Below, one piece after another: positions 1 to 5,473 of a stretch of 5,473 bases of DNA. The stretch lies in assembly GCA_964436865.1 (NCBI GenBank), contig CAYTFK010000414.1, positions 1 to 5,473 on the forward strand, written 5' to 3'. The position numbers were made by a program, and so were the translations under genes. The stretch is from JAXGPP01 sp964436865 (GTDB taxonomy: Bacteria; Planctomycetota; Planctomycetia; Pirellulales; Thermoguttaceae). The stretch's first letter is position 1. Every line of letters begins with the position of its first letter. The notes beneath the pieces are model-generated. The model did no database searches, was not told the origin of the DNA, and saw nothing but the letters and a program-made list of their open reading frames with translations.

Positions 1-175
1 TCGCATGACCGGCGAGCCATAGCCAGGGGCACATTACCCTATTCCCCATCCTTGTGCAGATCAGCGTCGATGAGCGTTCCTCTATTCTTCTCTTCGATCT
101 TCTTTTCCCTCTCTCCGTCATCACGTGAAACCCGAAGCGCAGACGTGGCCCGCTCAGGCAGTGCTCTCGCAGCCT

Positions 176-353
176 CCCCTCTGGCCAGTTCCCCTTTCGG
201 GAGACATTCTGAGGGGTGTGGTGGCGCCGGCGTCGCCCCCTCAAAAGGGGGCAGCGACGGGAATCTGGACAGACGCCAACCTGCCCCCGGGGCTAGGGAA
301 AGCCCCGATCGGTCCGCGTGAAGCTGGCGGGACAAGCCGGCCGATAACGGACC
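176..353. other. Cluster of nested inverted repeats, possible structured RNA
   Basis: Four consecutive hairpin-forming units can be read directly. First, CCCCTC (176-181) pairs with GAGGGG (211-216). Second, GCCCCCT (235-241) pairs with AGGGGGC (246-252) around a CAAA loop, and is lengthened by CGTC (231-234) with GACG (256-259) across a 3-nt bulge. Third, CGGGGCT (288-294) pairs with AGCCCCG (301-307) around a 6-nt loop. Fourth, GGTCCG (311-316) pairs with CGGACC (348-353), enclosing a symmetric 6x6 internal loop and an inner stem GCTGGC (323-328) with GCCGGC (336-341), one G-U pair included. The density exceeds what I would expect from GC content alone. It could be a structured RNA, a leader of the downstream small gene, or a dispersed palindromic repeat. 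I cannot match it to a known RNA family, and the strand is undetermined. Confidence 0.35.
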
Positions 354-393
354 TGTGGCATCGAAAGCGAACGGCTGGGTGGAAGGTTTGCGC

Positions 394-421
394 TTGTCTT
401 TCGCCCTTGCTCGGCTTTAAT
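394..421 (+). promoter_or_regulatory. Candidate sigma-70-like promoter for the Cys-rich gene
   Basis: A -35-like TTGTCT (394-399, 4 of 6 to consensus) is followed after a 16-nt spacer by a -10-like TTTAAT (416-421, 5 of 6). Transcription would start near 428, about 20 nt before the start codon at 451, leaving a short leader that contains the Shine-Dalgarno. The spacing is good but the -35 is weak, and promoter consensus in this likely phylum is poorly known. Confidence 0.3.
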
Positions 422-440
422 GCAAAGGTCAATAATCACC

Positions 441-445
441 AAGGA
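441..445 (+). promoter_or_regulatory. Ribosome binding site of the Cys-rich gene
   Basis: AAGGA lies 5 nt before the ATG at 451. It is one of only two clear Shine-Dalgarno sequences in the window, and it is a main reason for treating the small ORF that follows as a real gene. Confidence 0.5.
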
Positions 446-450
446 CATCT

Positions 451-828
451 ATGGCAGGTCTTTCGCGCATCCTGGGCAACTCGGTGCTGGCACTCCACCT
501 TATGGTGTGCTGCTGCGCGTGCCAGGCGTGCTGCGAACCGGACCGGTACTCGGACTGTGGTGCCGGGACTAATGGTGCGAGGCTGCGGTGCGGATGCCAT
601 CAAGAGCGGCACGGCACGGCGGACTGCCGAGGCGGCAAATGCTCGTTCGCTCCGCCACGGCGCATCGTGGGCACTTCGTTCGCGCCCATATTCCAGCCGT
701 GCGTCGCATGGTCGGCCGATGCATGGCTCTCGTTGAGCGAGTCCCGGTTCCATTACCAGCTCCATGGCAAGGGCCGTCTCATGCCGGCGGTCCGTCTCCA
801 TCTGGCGAATCAAGTCCTGCTGATTTGA
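451..828 (+). CDS. Small Cys-rich, probably exported protein of unknown function
   Basis: This 125-residue protein is not assigned to a family. It opens with a short N-region (Arg6) and a moderately hydrophobic stretch (about 7-23) that looks like a signal peptide or anchor. Twelve cysteines follow, eleven of them between residues 20 and 64: C20, C21, C22, C24, C27, C28, C36, C47, C49, C59 and C64, with C84 last. The middle reads as CxC and CxxxxC spacings, ending in DCRGGKCSF (58-66) and a basic PPRR. The C-terminus is Cys-free and finishes in the aliphatic RLHLANQVLLI. AAGGA lies 5 nt before the ATG, codon third positions are mostly G or C, and a -10/-35 candidate lies upstream, so I favour a real gene. 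The architecture recalls small Cys/His-rich exported proteins that I associate with planctomycete metal-efflux loci; that is memory, not a search. Metal binding or disulphide bonding is inference. It is followed by hairpins, which suggests its own transcription unit. Confidence 0.6.
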   Translation: MAGLSRILGNSVLALHLMVCCCACQACCEPDRYSDCGAGTNGARLRCGCHQERHGTADCRGGKCSFAPPRRIVGTSFAPIFQPCVAWSADAWLSLSESRFHYQLHGKGRLMPAVRLHLANQVLLI

Positions 829-846
829 GTTCGCTCTCATTGAGCA

Positions 847-886
847 ATGCCAGAGTGACGCTACGCGCACTGTGTGTCTCTGGCAT
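847..886 (+). terminator. 9-bp stem hairpin after the Cys-rich gene, possible terminator
   Basis: ATGCCAGAG (847-855) and CTCTGGCAT (878-886) are perfect inverted repeats around a 22-nt loop, starting 18 nt after the stop codon of the small gene. No T-run follows, so it is not a textbook intrinsic terminator. It could end or attenuate transcription before the acyltransferase genes, stabilise an mRNA 3' end, or be a protein site. The pairing is seen; the role is inferred. Confidence 0.3.
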
Positions 887-918
887 CCGGCGCGCGTTGC
901 CACAGGCGTGTCGCCATT

Positions 919-950
919 CACCGGCATCGCGGTCGGCCGCCATGCCGGTG
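919..950. repeat. Strong near-perfect inverted repeat (32 nt)
   Basis: CACCGGCAT (919-927) pairs perfectly with ATGCCGGTG (942-950). Inside, after one C-C mismatch, GCGG (929-932) pairs with CCGC (937-940) around a TCGG loop. This gives 13 base pairs in 32 nt, the tightest hairpin in the window. It lies between two genes and 92 nt before the acyltransferase start codon. No T-run follows. It may be part of a terminator pair with the hairpin at 847-886, a leader structure of the next gene, or a palindromic repeat. Confidence 0.5.
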
Positions 951-1042
951 CGCCAGGCGCGGACCGTGGCGCGCATCACTCAACACCGACCCTCCACCCT
1001 GAATCCATCAGCGCGCTCGATCGCCGCGGCTTTCGGTACATC

Positions 1043-2503
1043 ATGGTATTCAGCTCCCACCAGTTCCTGTTCTACTTTCTGCCGGCTGCGCTGGCGCTGT
1101 ATTACCTCAGTCCGAGATGGCTGAAGCACCTGACTCTCACGGCGGTCAGCTACGTGTTCTACGGCTGGGCGAATCCGCTGTTCGTGGTGCTGATGTTCGT
1201 CTCGACGCTGATCGACTATCTCTGCGGCTTGGCGCTGGTCGGCCAGTTGCGGCCGTCGGCGTGGCGCGATCCGATCCCCCTCTTGCGGCCGGACCAGCGG
1301 CGGGCCGGATGGCAGCGCGCAGTGCTTGCCTTCTCCATGGTCTCGAACCTGTCGTTGTTGGGATTCTTCAAGTACGCCAACTTCATCGCGGTCAACTATA
1401 CGGCCCTGGTCGAATCGCTGGGTATGACCGGCTGGGGCGTCGAAAACATGCTCCGGGTGACGCTGCCGCTGGGGATCAGCTTCTACACATTCCAGTCGAT
1501 GAGCTATGCGATCGACGTCTATCGGGGCGACGCCCGGGCGATCCGCAATCCGATCGACTACTGGTGCTACGTGGCGATGTTCCCGCAGCTAGTGGCCGGA
1601 CCGATCGTGCGTTTCCAGGAGGTGGCCGACCAGCTCCACGAGCGTACGCACACGATGGAGAAGTTCGCCCGGGGAATCGCCTTTCTCGGCCTGGGGCTCG
1701 GCAAGAAGATCCTGCTGGCCAACCCGTGCGGCAAGGTGGCCGATATGGCGTTCGACGCCGGCTCGGTCGGCTGGATCGACTCCTGGGTGGGCGCGGTGGC
1801 CTACGCCTTTCAGATCTACTTCGACTTCAGCGCTTACAGCGATATGGCGATCGGACTGGGGCTGATGCTGGGATTCATGTTCGCCAAGAACTTCGACTCG
1901 CCGTACCGGAGCAAATCGATTACCGAGTTCTGGCGGCGCTGGCACATCAGCCTATCGACGTGGTTGCGCGACAACCTCTACTTTCCGTTGGGCGGCAATC
2001 GAAAGGGGACTGTGCGGACGTATGTCAACCTGGCGCTGGTGATGCTCCTCGGCGGGCTGTGGCACGGCGCCTCGTGGAACTTCGTGATCTGGGGCGCGAT
2101 CCATGGATTGATGCTGATCCTGGAACGGCTGGGCGGGAAACACCCGTTCTATGAACGGCTGCCGGGGTTCGCCAGGATGGCGATTACGTTCGTCATCGTG
2201 TGCTTCACGTGGGTCTTCTTCCGCGCGGCCGATCTGCCCACGGCCGTGGAATACTGCCGCAGCATGTTGGGTCTGGCAACGCCGCAGTCCGGGGCGGGGC
2301 TCATTGGCGGGCTGATCTACCAGCCGTACTACGTCGTTTCCATGCTGCTGGCGGCGGCCGTAGTCTGGTTCTGCCCGCAGACCTGGGATTTCACGCGAAA
2401 AATCACCCTCGCAAAATCGTTGTGGATTACAGCCGTGTTCTGGCTGGCGATCGCAGCGATGACCGCTCAAGAATTCAATCCGTTCATCTATTTCATTTTC
2501 TGA
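1043..2503 (+). CDS. AlgI-like MBOAT-family membrane O-acyltransferase
   Basis: A 486-residue polytopic membrane protein of the membrane-bound O-acyltransferase family, AlgI/DltB/PatA branch. Such proteins take an acyl group, normally acetyl from a cytoplasmic donor, and pass it across the inner membrane to a partner that acylates a glycan. The N-terminus MVFSSHQFLFYFLP is the standard AlgI-type opening and fixes the start, although the frame is open 57 codons further up and no good Shine-Dalgarno precedes it. Roughly ten to twelve membrane segments are visible. Family landmarks are MFPQLVAGPIVRF (179-191), the FDFSAYSDMAIG block (260-271), EFWRRWHISLSTWLRD (295-310) and GLWHGASWNF (338-347). 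H341 in the last block corresponds to the MBOAT active-site histidine, and H301 is also conserved. The end, NPFIYFIF, matches the family and the length is typical, so the gene looks intact. The AlgJ/AlgX-like gene begins 18 nt downstream, which implies an operon. The glycan substrate cannot be read from the sequence. Confidence 0.93.
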   Translation: MVFSSHQFLFYFLPAALALYYLSPRWLKHLTLTAVSYVFYGWANPLFVVLMFVSTLIDYLCGLALVGQLRPSAWRDPIPLLRPDQRRAGWQRAVLAFSMVSNLSLLGFFKYANFIAVNYTALVESLGMTGWGVENMLRVTLPLGISFYTFQSMSYAIDVYRGDARAIRNPIDYWCYVAMFPQLVAGPIVRFQEVADQLHERTHTMEKFARGIAFLGLGLGKKILLANPCGKVADMAFDAGSVGWIDSWVGAVAYAFQIYFDFSAYSDMAIGLGLMLGFMFAKNFDSPYRSKSITEFWRRWHISLSTWLRDNLYFPLGGNRKGTVRTYVNLALVMLLGGLWHGASWNFVIWGAIHGLMLILERLGGKHPFYERLPGFARMAITFVIVCFTWVFFRAADLPTAVEYCRSMLGLATPQSGAGLIGGLIYQPYYVVSMLLAAAVVWFCPQTWDFTRKITLAKSLWITAVFWLAIAAMTAQEFNPFIYFIF

Positions 2504-2521
2504 TGGCGCTGCCAGAGACCG

Positions 2522-4234
2522 ATGACCGAACGCCTCACACCACAGACCCGCGAAGAACAAGCCAAGCTCGAAATCGGTCGCACCGAGATCAGCCCTGGAG
2601 TCCAGTGGGCAGTCGTCGCGATCGGACTGTTCACGCTGTTCGCCGTTCCGGCGATACAGGCGTATCACGAGATGCGGCAACACGCGGAAGGCCGGCGCCA
2701 AAGCCGCTGGCCGCAGTGCCTTGACGTTCTCGACGCCTTGCCCACCGCCGTGGCGGCCTACCGCGAGCATCGCGGCGACTGGCTTGCAAAGACGTTTCGC
2801 GGCAATGCGGCGCTTCTGCAGGCCATCGACAAGTTTGAGAAGGACTTGAAGGCCGAGTCGCTCCTGACGCGCCTCGTCTTGCCGCGGGTCCAGGAACTTC
2901 TGATCTACGCCGGCAGCGGCAATGAGAAAGCTTATGTCGGCCGCCAGCATTGGCTGTTTTACCGGCCGGGCATCGACTACTGCACCGGTCCGGGATTCCT
3001 CGATCCGCGGCACCTGGCCCGGCAGGCCGATCGCGGCAGCGAGTGGCGGCCGGCCCCGCAGCCTGATCCTCGACCGGCAATCCTCCAGTTTCAGCGACAG
3101 CTTGCCGACCGCGGCATCCGGCTCGTGCTCGTGCCCGTACCCGACAAGGCTACCATCCATCCGGAACGGTTTTCGTCCTTCTACGAGGGCCGCTCGACGA
3201 CCGTCCACAACCCGTCGTTCCGGCAGTTCGTCGAGGAGCTTGAAGCCGAAGGCGTGCTGGTCTGCGACGTGACCAACGTGCTGGCCCGGTACCGCGATCA
3301 TTCCGGCAGCGCGGCATACCTGGCGGCGGACACCCATTGGCGACCCGAGGCGATGGAGTTGGCGGCGGCGGAACTGGCCCGGTTCATTGAAGGAAAGATC
3401 GCGCTGAGCGCGGCCGCCGAGGTCCGACCCTTGCGCCGGACCACCATGGAGGTGGCGAATCTCGGCGACATCGCGATGATGCTCGGGTTGCGGCAGGGCC
3501 AGAGTGTCTTTGACGAGGAAACGGTAACGATCCACCCGGTGAGCGGCGAAGCCGGCTCATGGTGGCAGCCGGATCCGGCCGCCGAGATTCTGCTGCTGGG
3601 GGACAGTTTCGCCAACATCTATTCGCTGGAGATGATGAACTGGGGCGCTTCGGCCGGCCTGGCGGAGCAGCTCAGTTTCGCGATCGGTCGGCCCGTGGAT
3701 ACGATCCTCCGGAACGACGACGGCGCGTATGCGACGCGCGAGATGCTCAGCCGCGCGCTGGCGCAAGGCGAAGATCGGCTGGCCGGCAAGAAGGTCGTCG
3801 TCTGGCAGTTCGCCGCGCGCGAACTGGCGGTCGGGGACTGGAAGCTGCTCGACATGACGCTCCAGCAGTCACAGAAATCCGTCCACGAACCCACGCCGTC
3901 GGACCGCGAGGTGATCGTCAGCGGAACGATCGCCGCGAAGTCGGCGGCTCCGCGAGCCGGACAGATTCCCTATGCGCACCATATATTCACCGTCGACTTG
4001 ACGGACTTGCAAGTCCGCAGTGGAACACTGCCGGATGAGACGATTGCCGTGTATCTGTTCAGCATGCGAGACCACAAGAACACACCGGCATTCTTCTGGC
4101 CGGTGGGCACACCGGTGACGCTGAAGCTCCGGCCGTGGCGACCCGACTTCTATGCCCGATACGGGCGGATCAATCGCTCGGAAACCGAGAACACTGAACT
4201 CAGCGACCCCTGGTGGGGAGAGACGATCGAATGA
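2522..4234 (+). CDS. AlgJ/AlgX-like SGNH-fold O-acetyltransferase, membrane-anchored
   Basis: A 570-residue protein with one N-terminal membrane segment (about 28-46) and a large extracytoplasmic part. The core, about residues 135-440, is the SGNH-hydrolase-like domain of alginate O-acetyltransferases AlgJ and AlgX. It contains the lead-in GRQHWLFYRPG (140-150), the strand LVLVPVPDK (201-209), the Asp/His motif DTHW (D270, H272) and the nucleophile motif GDSF (S362). These match the Asp-His-Ser triad of the family. The protein should receive acyl groups from the MBOAT partner encoded 18 nt upstream and esterify hydroxyls of a glycan. Residues about 460-570 form an extra strand-rich region ending in LRPW ... 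YGRINRSE ... DPWWGE, perhaps glycan-binding like the AlgX C-terminal module; that is inference. Only a weak AGAGA precedes the ATG, so translation may be coupled to the upstream gene. The length exceeds that of simple AlgJ proteins (about 390 aa) because of the long N-terminal linker and this C-terminal region. No frameshift or missing catalytic residue is seen. Confidence 0.9.
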   Translation: MTERLTPQTREEQAKLEIGRTEISPGVQWAVVAIGLFTLFAVPAIQAYHEMRQHAEGRRQSRWPQCLDVLDALPTAVAAYREHRGDWLAKTFRGNAALLQAIDKFEKDLKAESLLTRLVLPRVQELLIYAGSGNEKAYVGRQHWLFYRPGIDYCTGPGFLDPRHLARQADRGSEWRPAPQPDPRPAILQFQRQLADRGIRLVLVPVPDKATIHPERFSSFYEGRSTTVHNPSFRQFVEELEAEGVLVCDVTNVLARYRDHSGSAAYLAADTHWRPEAMELAAAELARFIEGKIALSAAAEVRPLRRTTMEVANLGDIAMMLGLRQGQSVFDEETVTIHPVSGEAGSWWQPDPAAEILLLGDSFANIYSLEMMNWGASAGLAEQLSFAIGRPVDTILRNDDGAYATREMLSRALAQGEDRLAGKKVVVWQFAARELAVGDWKLLDMTLQQSQKSVHEPTPSDREVIVSGTIAAKSAAPRAGQIPYAHHIFTVDLTDLQVRSGTLPDETIAVYLFSMRDHKNTPAFFWPVGTPVTLKLRPWRPDFYARYGRINRSETENTELSDPWWGETIE

Positions 4235-4240
4235 GCTGCG

Positions 4241-4277
4241 GAAACCGGTTTCGTACGGTCGCACGAGCAACGGTCGC
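4241..4277. promoter_or_regulatory. Palindrome and direct repeat upstream of the lipoprotein gene
   Basis: A perfect 12-bp palindrome, GAAACCGGTTTC (4241-4252), is followed by ACGGTCGC twice, at 4255-4262 and 4270-4277, on a 15-bp period. They fill most of the 80-nt spacer between the acyltransferase stop and the lipoprotein start. A regulator site giving this gene its own control is possible. I see no convincing -10/-35 pair beside them, and short repeats arise by chance in GC-rich DNA. Confidence 0.25.
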
Positions 4278-4304
4278 GGCCGGGCGTCATTCAACTGAGG
4301 GAAT

Positions 4305-4308
4305 GGAG
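4305..4308 (+). promoter_or_regulatory. Ribosome binding site that decides the lipoprotein start
   Basis: GGAG sits 6 nt before the ATG at 4315. The same frame is open upstream, with an ATG at 4231 overlapping the previous stop (ATGA) and others at 4213 and 4303. The Shine-Dalgarno, together with the signal peptide that begins at once, selects 4315. Confidence 0.6.
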
Positions 4309-4314
4309 TGTCTT

Positions 4315-5271
4315 ATGAATCACTGGATCCTGTGCTGTGTAGCCGGGTGCGCCCTCGCGTTGGCCGCCGGTTGCGGGACACAACCTCCGCCGGAGCAGCC
4401 GAGGGCGGCGCTGCCGGCACACAAGACCGTTGAGTTGGGCGGCAATCTGAAGCTGGAAATGGTACTCATTCCGGCGGGTGCTTTCGTGATGGGGGATGAC
4501 ACGGGCCCCGACGACGAGAAGCCGGCCCACAAGGTGGCGATTACGAAGCCGTTCTATCTCGGGAAGCATGAGGTGACGGTGGAGCAGTTCCGCCAGTTTG
4601 TCGAGGCCACGGGCTATGCGACTGACGCGGAAAAGGGAACCGGTTTCCAGGGCGCCTTTGGCTGGAACCGCGAGGCGATGGAGTTCGAGATGAACGACAA
4701 GTATTCGTGGCGGAATACGGGCTTTCCTCAATCGGATTCGCACGCGGTGGTGAACGTGAGTTGGAACGATGCGGTGGAGTTCTGCAAGTGGCTGAGAGGA
4801 AAAGACGGAAAACCTTACCGCCTGCCGACGGAGGCAGAGTGGGAGTATGCGTGCCGGGCGGGGACTACGACCCGTTACTCGCATGGCGACGACGCGGAAG
4901 GCCTGGCGAAGGTGGGGAACGTGGCGGACGCTGCCTTCGAGGCAGAGTTTCCCGAACTGAGGGGGCTCATCAAGGCCAGCGACGGCTATGCCCACACGTC
5001 GCCTGCCGGCAGCTTCTTGCCGAATGCCTTCGGTCTGTACGACATGCACGGAAGCGTCTGGGAATGGTGCGCCGACTGGTACGATGTGGAGTATTATGCG
5101 AAGTCGCCCACGAACGATCCCGAAGGCCCAGCGACCGGCGAGGAACGCGTGTATCGCGGCGGAGGCTGGTTCAACTGCGCCAGGGGGTGCCGGTCGGCGA
5201 CCCGCAGCGCGAGCCAGGCGGAGAACCGCAACTTGGCGCTCGGCTTCCGCATCGCCGTCGCGGCGGAGTAG
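4315..5271 (+). CDS. SUMF1/FGE-sulfatase-domain lipoprotein
   Basis: A 318-residue protein with a lipoprotein-type signal peptide: hydrophobic residues 4-18, then LAAGC with the acceptor at C20, then a Pro-rich linker. The N-region lacks Lys or Arg, which is unusual. Residues about 47-314 form one complete SUMF1 (formylglycine-generating-enzyme-like) domain. Landmarks are MVLIPAGAFVMG (49-60), YLGKHEVTVEQF (81-92), VNVSWNDAVEFCKWL (146-160), YRLPTEAEWEYACRAG (168-183), FGLYDMHGSVWEW (239-251), RGGGWFNCARGC (281-292) and LGFRIA (309-314). True FGEs oxidise a sulfatase cysteine to formylglycine using a CxxxxC pair. Here C288 and C292 are spaced CxxxC and, aligned on the shared RS after them, fall out of register. 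The usual Asn of GNVWEW is Ser (S247). I therefore favour a non-oxidase binding or structural role at the membrane surface. No sulfatase is encoded in the window. The gene lies 80 nt after the acyltransferase gene, same strand, possibly co-transcribed. Domain call firm; function open. Confidence 0.88.
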   Translation: MNHWILCCVAGCALALAAGCGTQPPPEQPRAALPAHKTVELGGNLKLEMVLIPAGAFVMGDDTGPDDEKPAHKVAITKPFYLGKHEVTVEQFRQFVEATGYATDAEKGTGFQGAFGWNREAMEFEMNDKYSWRNTGFPQSDSHAVVNVSWNDAVEFCKWLRGKDGKPYRLPTEAEWEYACRAGTTTRYSHGDDAEGLAKVGNVADAAFEAEFPELRGLIKASDGYAHTSPAGSFLPNAFGLYDMHGSVWEWCADWYDVEYYAKSPTNDPEGPATGEERVYRGGGWFNCARGCRSATRSASQAENRNLALGFRIAVAAE

Positions 5272-5473
5272 CCCGTCGGTTTGCCGGGCGAGATGAGTCG
5301 CGCCCTGGAATGAGCCCGTCAGCGTACCTTCATTGACGAGTTAAGGCGGACCGATCGCACTGCGCGATTCGAGTACGCCCGATGGATACTGTCGGTTCTT
5401 GAACAACGGCCGTCGCGTGGCACGGGTAGACCGCTTGTTGTGGTGCGGCAGGCGCTCTAGGATAGGATCATCC
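5272..5473. other. Downstream region without a supported gene
   Basis: Only weak structure is visible: GCCCG (5271-5275) pairs with CGGGC (5285-5289) right at the stop codon, and ATCGC/GCGAT form a 5-bp stem near 5354-5368. Neither is followed by a T-run, so no intrinsic terminator can be called. A minus-strand frame enters from the right edge and ends at a TAA at 5341-5343, and a plus-strand frame of about 49 codons overlaps it. Neither has a visible start or a recognisable domain. Confidence 0.5.

Larger units (their letters stand above)
1..450. other. Gene-poor upstream region
   Basis: I see no convincing protein gene here. Reading frames stay open on both strands because the DNA is GC-rich, but they overlap one another, lack ribosome binding sites and encode low-complexity Pro/Ala/Arg/Ser-rich text with no recognisable domain. 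A pyrimidine-rich tract runs from about 77 to 122. The stretch from about 176 to 353 is full of inverted repeats and is listed separately, as are a promoter candidate at 394-421 and a ribosome binding site at 441-445. A minus-strand frame leaving the left edge could begin at the ATG ending at position 34 or 49, but only 11 to 16 codons are visible, so it cannot be judged. Confidence 0.6.

Noticed and set aside
251..300. GGGAAT ... CTGCCCCCG resembling part of a cobalamin riboswitch core
   Set aside because: No B12-box-like segment with GCCACTG or AGCCAGGAGACC follows, and the downstream gene is not a recognised B12 gene.
288..353. Fragments CTAGGG, GGTCCG and GGGACAAGCC in an order that recalls the guanidine-I (ykkC) riboswitch
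   Set aside because: The rest of the conserved core (UUCCG, GAGAG, and the full GGGACAAAAGCCC-type segment) is absent and the spacing is too short, so I do not call a riboswitch.
125..736. 203-codon plus-strand open frame
   Set aside because: No ribosome binding site, Pro/Arg/Ala-rich text with no domain, and it overlaps the better supported Cys-rich ORF in another frame as well as the hairpin cluster.
436..927. 163-codon minus-strand open frame opposite the Cys-rich gene
   Set aside because: It looks like a GC-driven shadow: Arg/Ala-rich, with no recognisable domain or ribosome binding site.
872..1042. In-frame upstream extension of the MBOAT gene by 57 codons from a GTG
   Set aside because: The extension has no family similarity, starts inside one hairpin and runs through a second, and the standard AlgI N-terminus begins exactly at 1043.
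1952..3535. 527-codon minus-strand open frame across the two acyltransferase genes
   Set aside because: It lies antisense to two genes with clear family motifs and intact catalytic residues. Its own text is Arg/His/Gln-rich with no domain, typical of an antisense shadow.
5341..5473. Minus-strand frame entering from the right edge, ending in a TAA at 5341-5343 (about 43 codons)
   Set aside because: Third-position GC is only moderate, an overlapping plus-strand frame is equally open, and no domain is recognisable. It could be a gene tail but cannot be supported from this window.
1..5473. CRISPR arrays, tRNA or rRNA genes, insertion sequences, toxin-antitoxin or defence genes
   Set aside because: I saw no regularly spaced repeats, tRNA cloverleaf with CCA-type end, rRNA core sequence, transposase motif or defence-family domain on either strand.

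Overview
This is a GC-rich bacterial window (roughly 60% GC by eye). It carries one compact plus-strand gene set for envelope or exopolysaccharide O-acylation, preceded by about 1 kb with only one small, unusual gene candidate. The style suggests Planctomycetota: an AlgI/AlgJ-type pair, a lipoprotein built around a formylglycine-generating-enzyme-like (SUMF1) domain, and a small Cys-rich exported protein, with weak ribosome binding sites at two of the genes. No rRNA or other marker is present, so the phylum is an inference.

Layout. Positions 1-450 hold no convincing gene, but about 176-353 is dense in nested inverted repeats that could fold as RNA. A sigma-70-like promoter (394-421) and a good ribosome binding site (441-445) precede a 125-residue, 12-cysteine ORF (451-828). 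It looks exported and I assign it no function. Between it and the next gene are two strong hairpins (847-886 and 919-950).

The core is two closely spaced genes. At 1043-2503 is an AlgI-like MBOAT membrane O-acyltransferase of 486 aa. After 18 nt comes a 570-aa membrane-anchored AlgJ/AlgX-like SGNH acyltransferase (2522-4234) with an intact DTHW ... GDSF catalytic set. By family knowledge, the MBOAT protein moves acyl (usually acetyl) groups across the inner membrane and the AlgJ/AlgX-like protein places them on an extracytoplasmic glycan. No polymer synthase is in the window, so the glycan is unknown.

An 80-nt spacer with a 12-bp palindrome and an 8-bp direct repeat leads, with a clear Shine-Dalgarno, to a predicted lipoprotein with a SUMF1/FGE-sulfatase domain (4315-5271, 318 aa). 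It seems to lack the catalytic cysteine pair of true formylglycine-generating enzymes. The last 200 nt (5272-5473) carry no supported gene.

The O-acylation pair is a known type. The parts most worth a second look are the Cys-rich ORF, the structured upstream DNA, and the pairing of a probably non-catalytic FGE-like lipoprotein with an acyltransferase pair.
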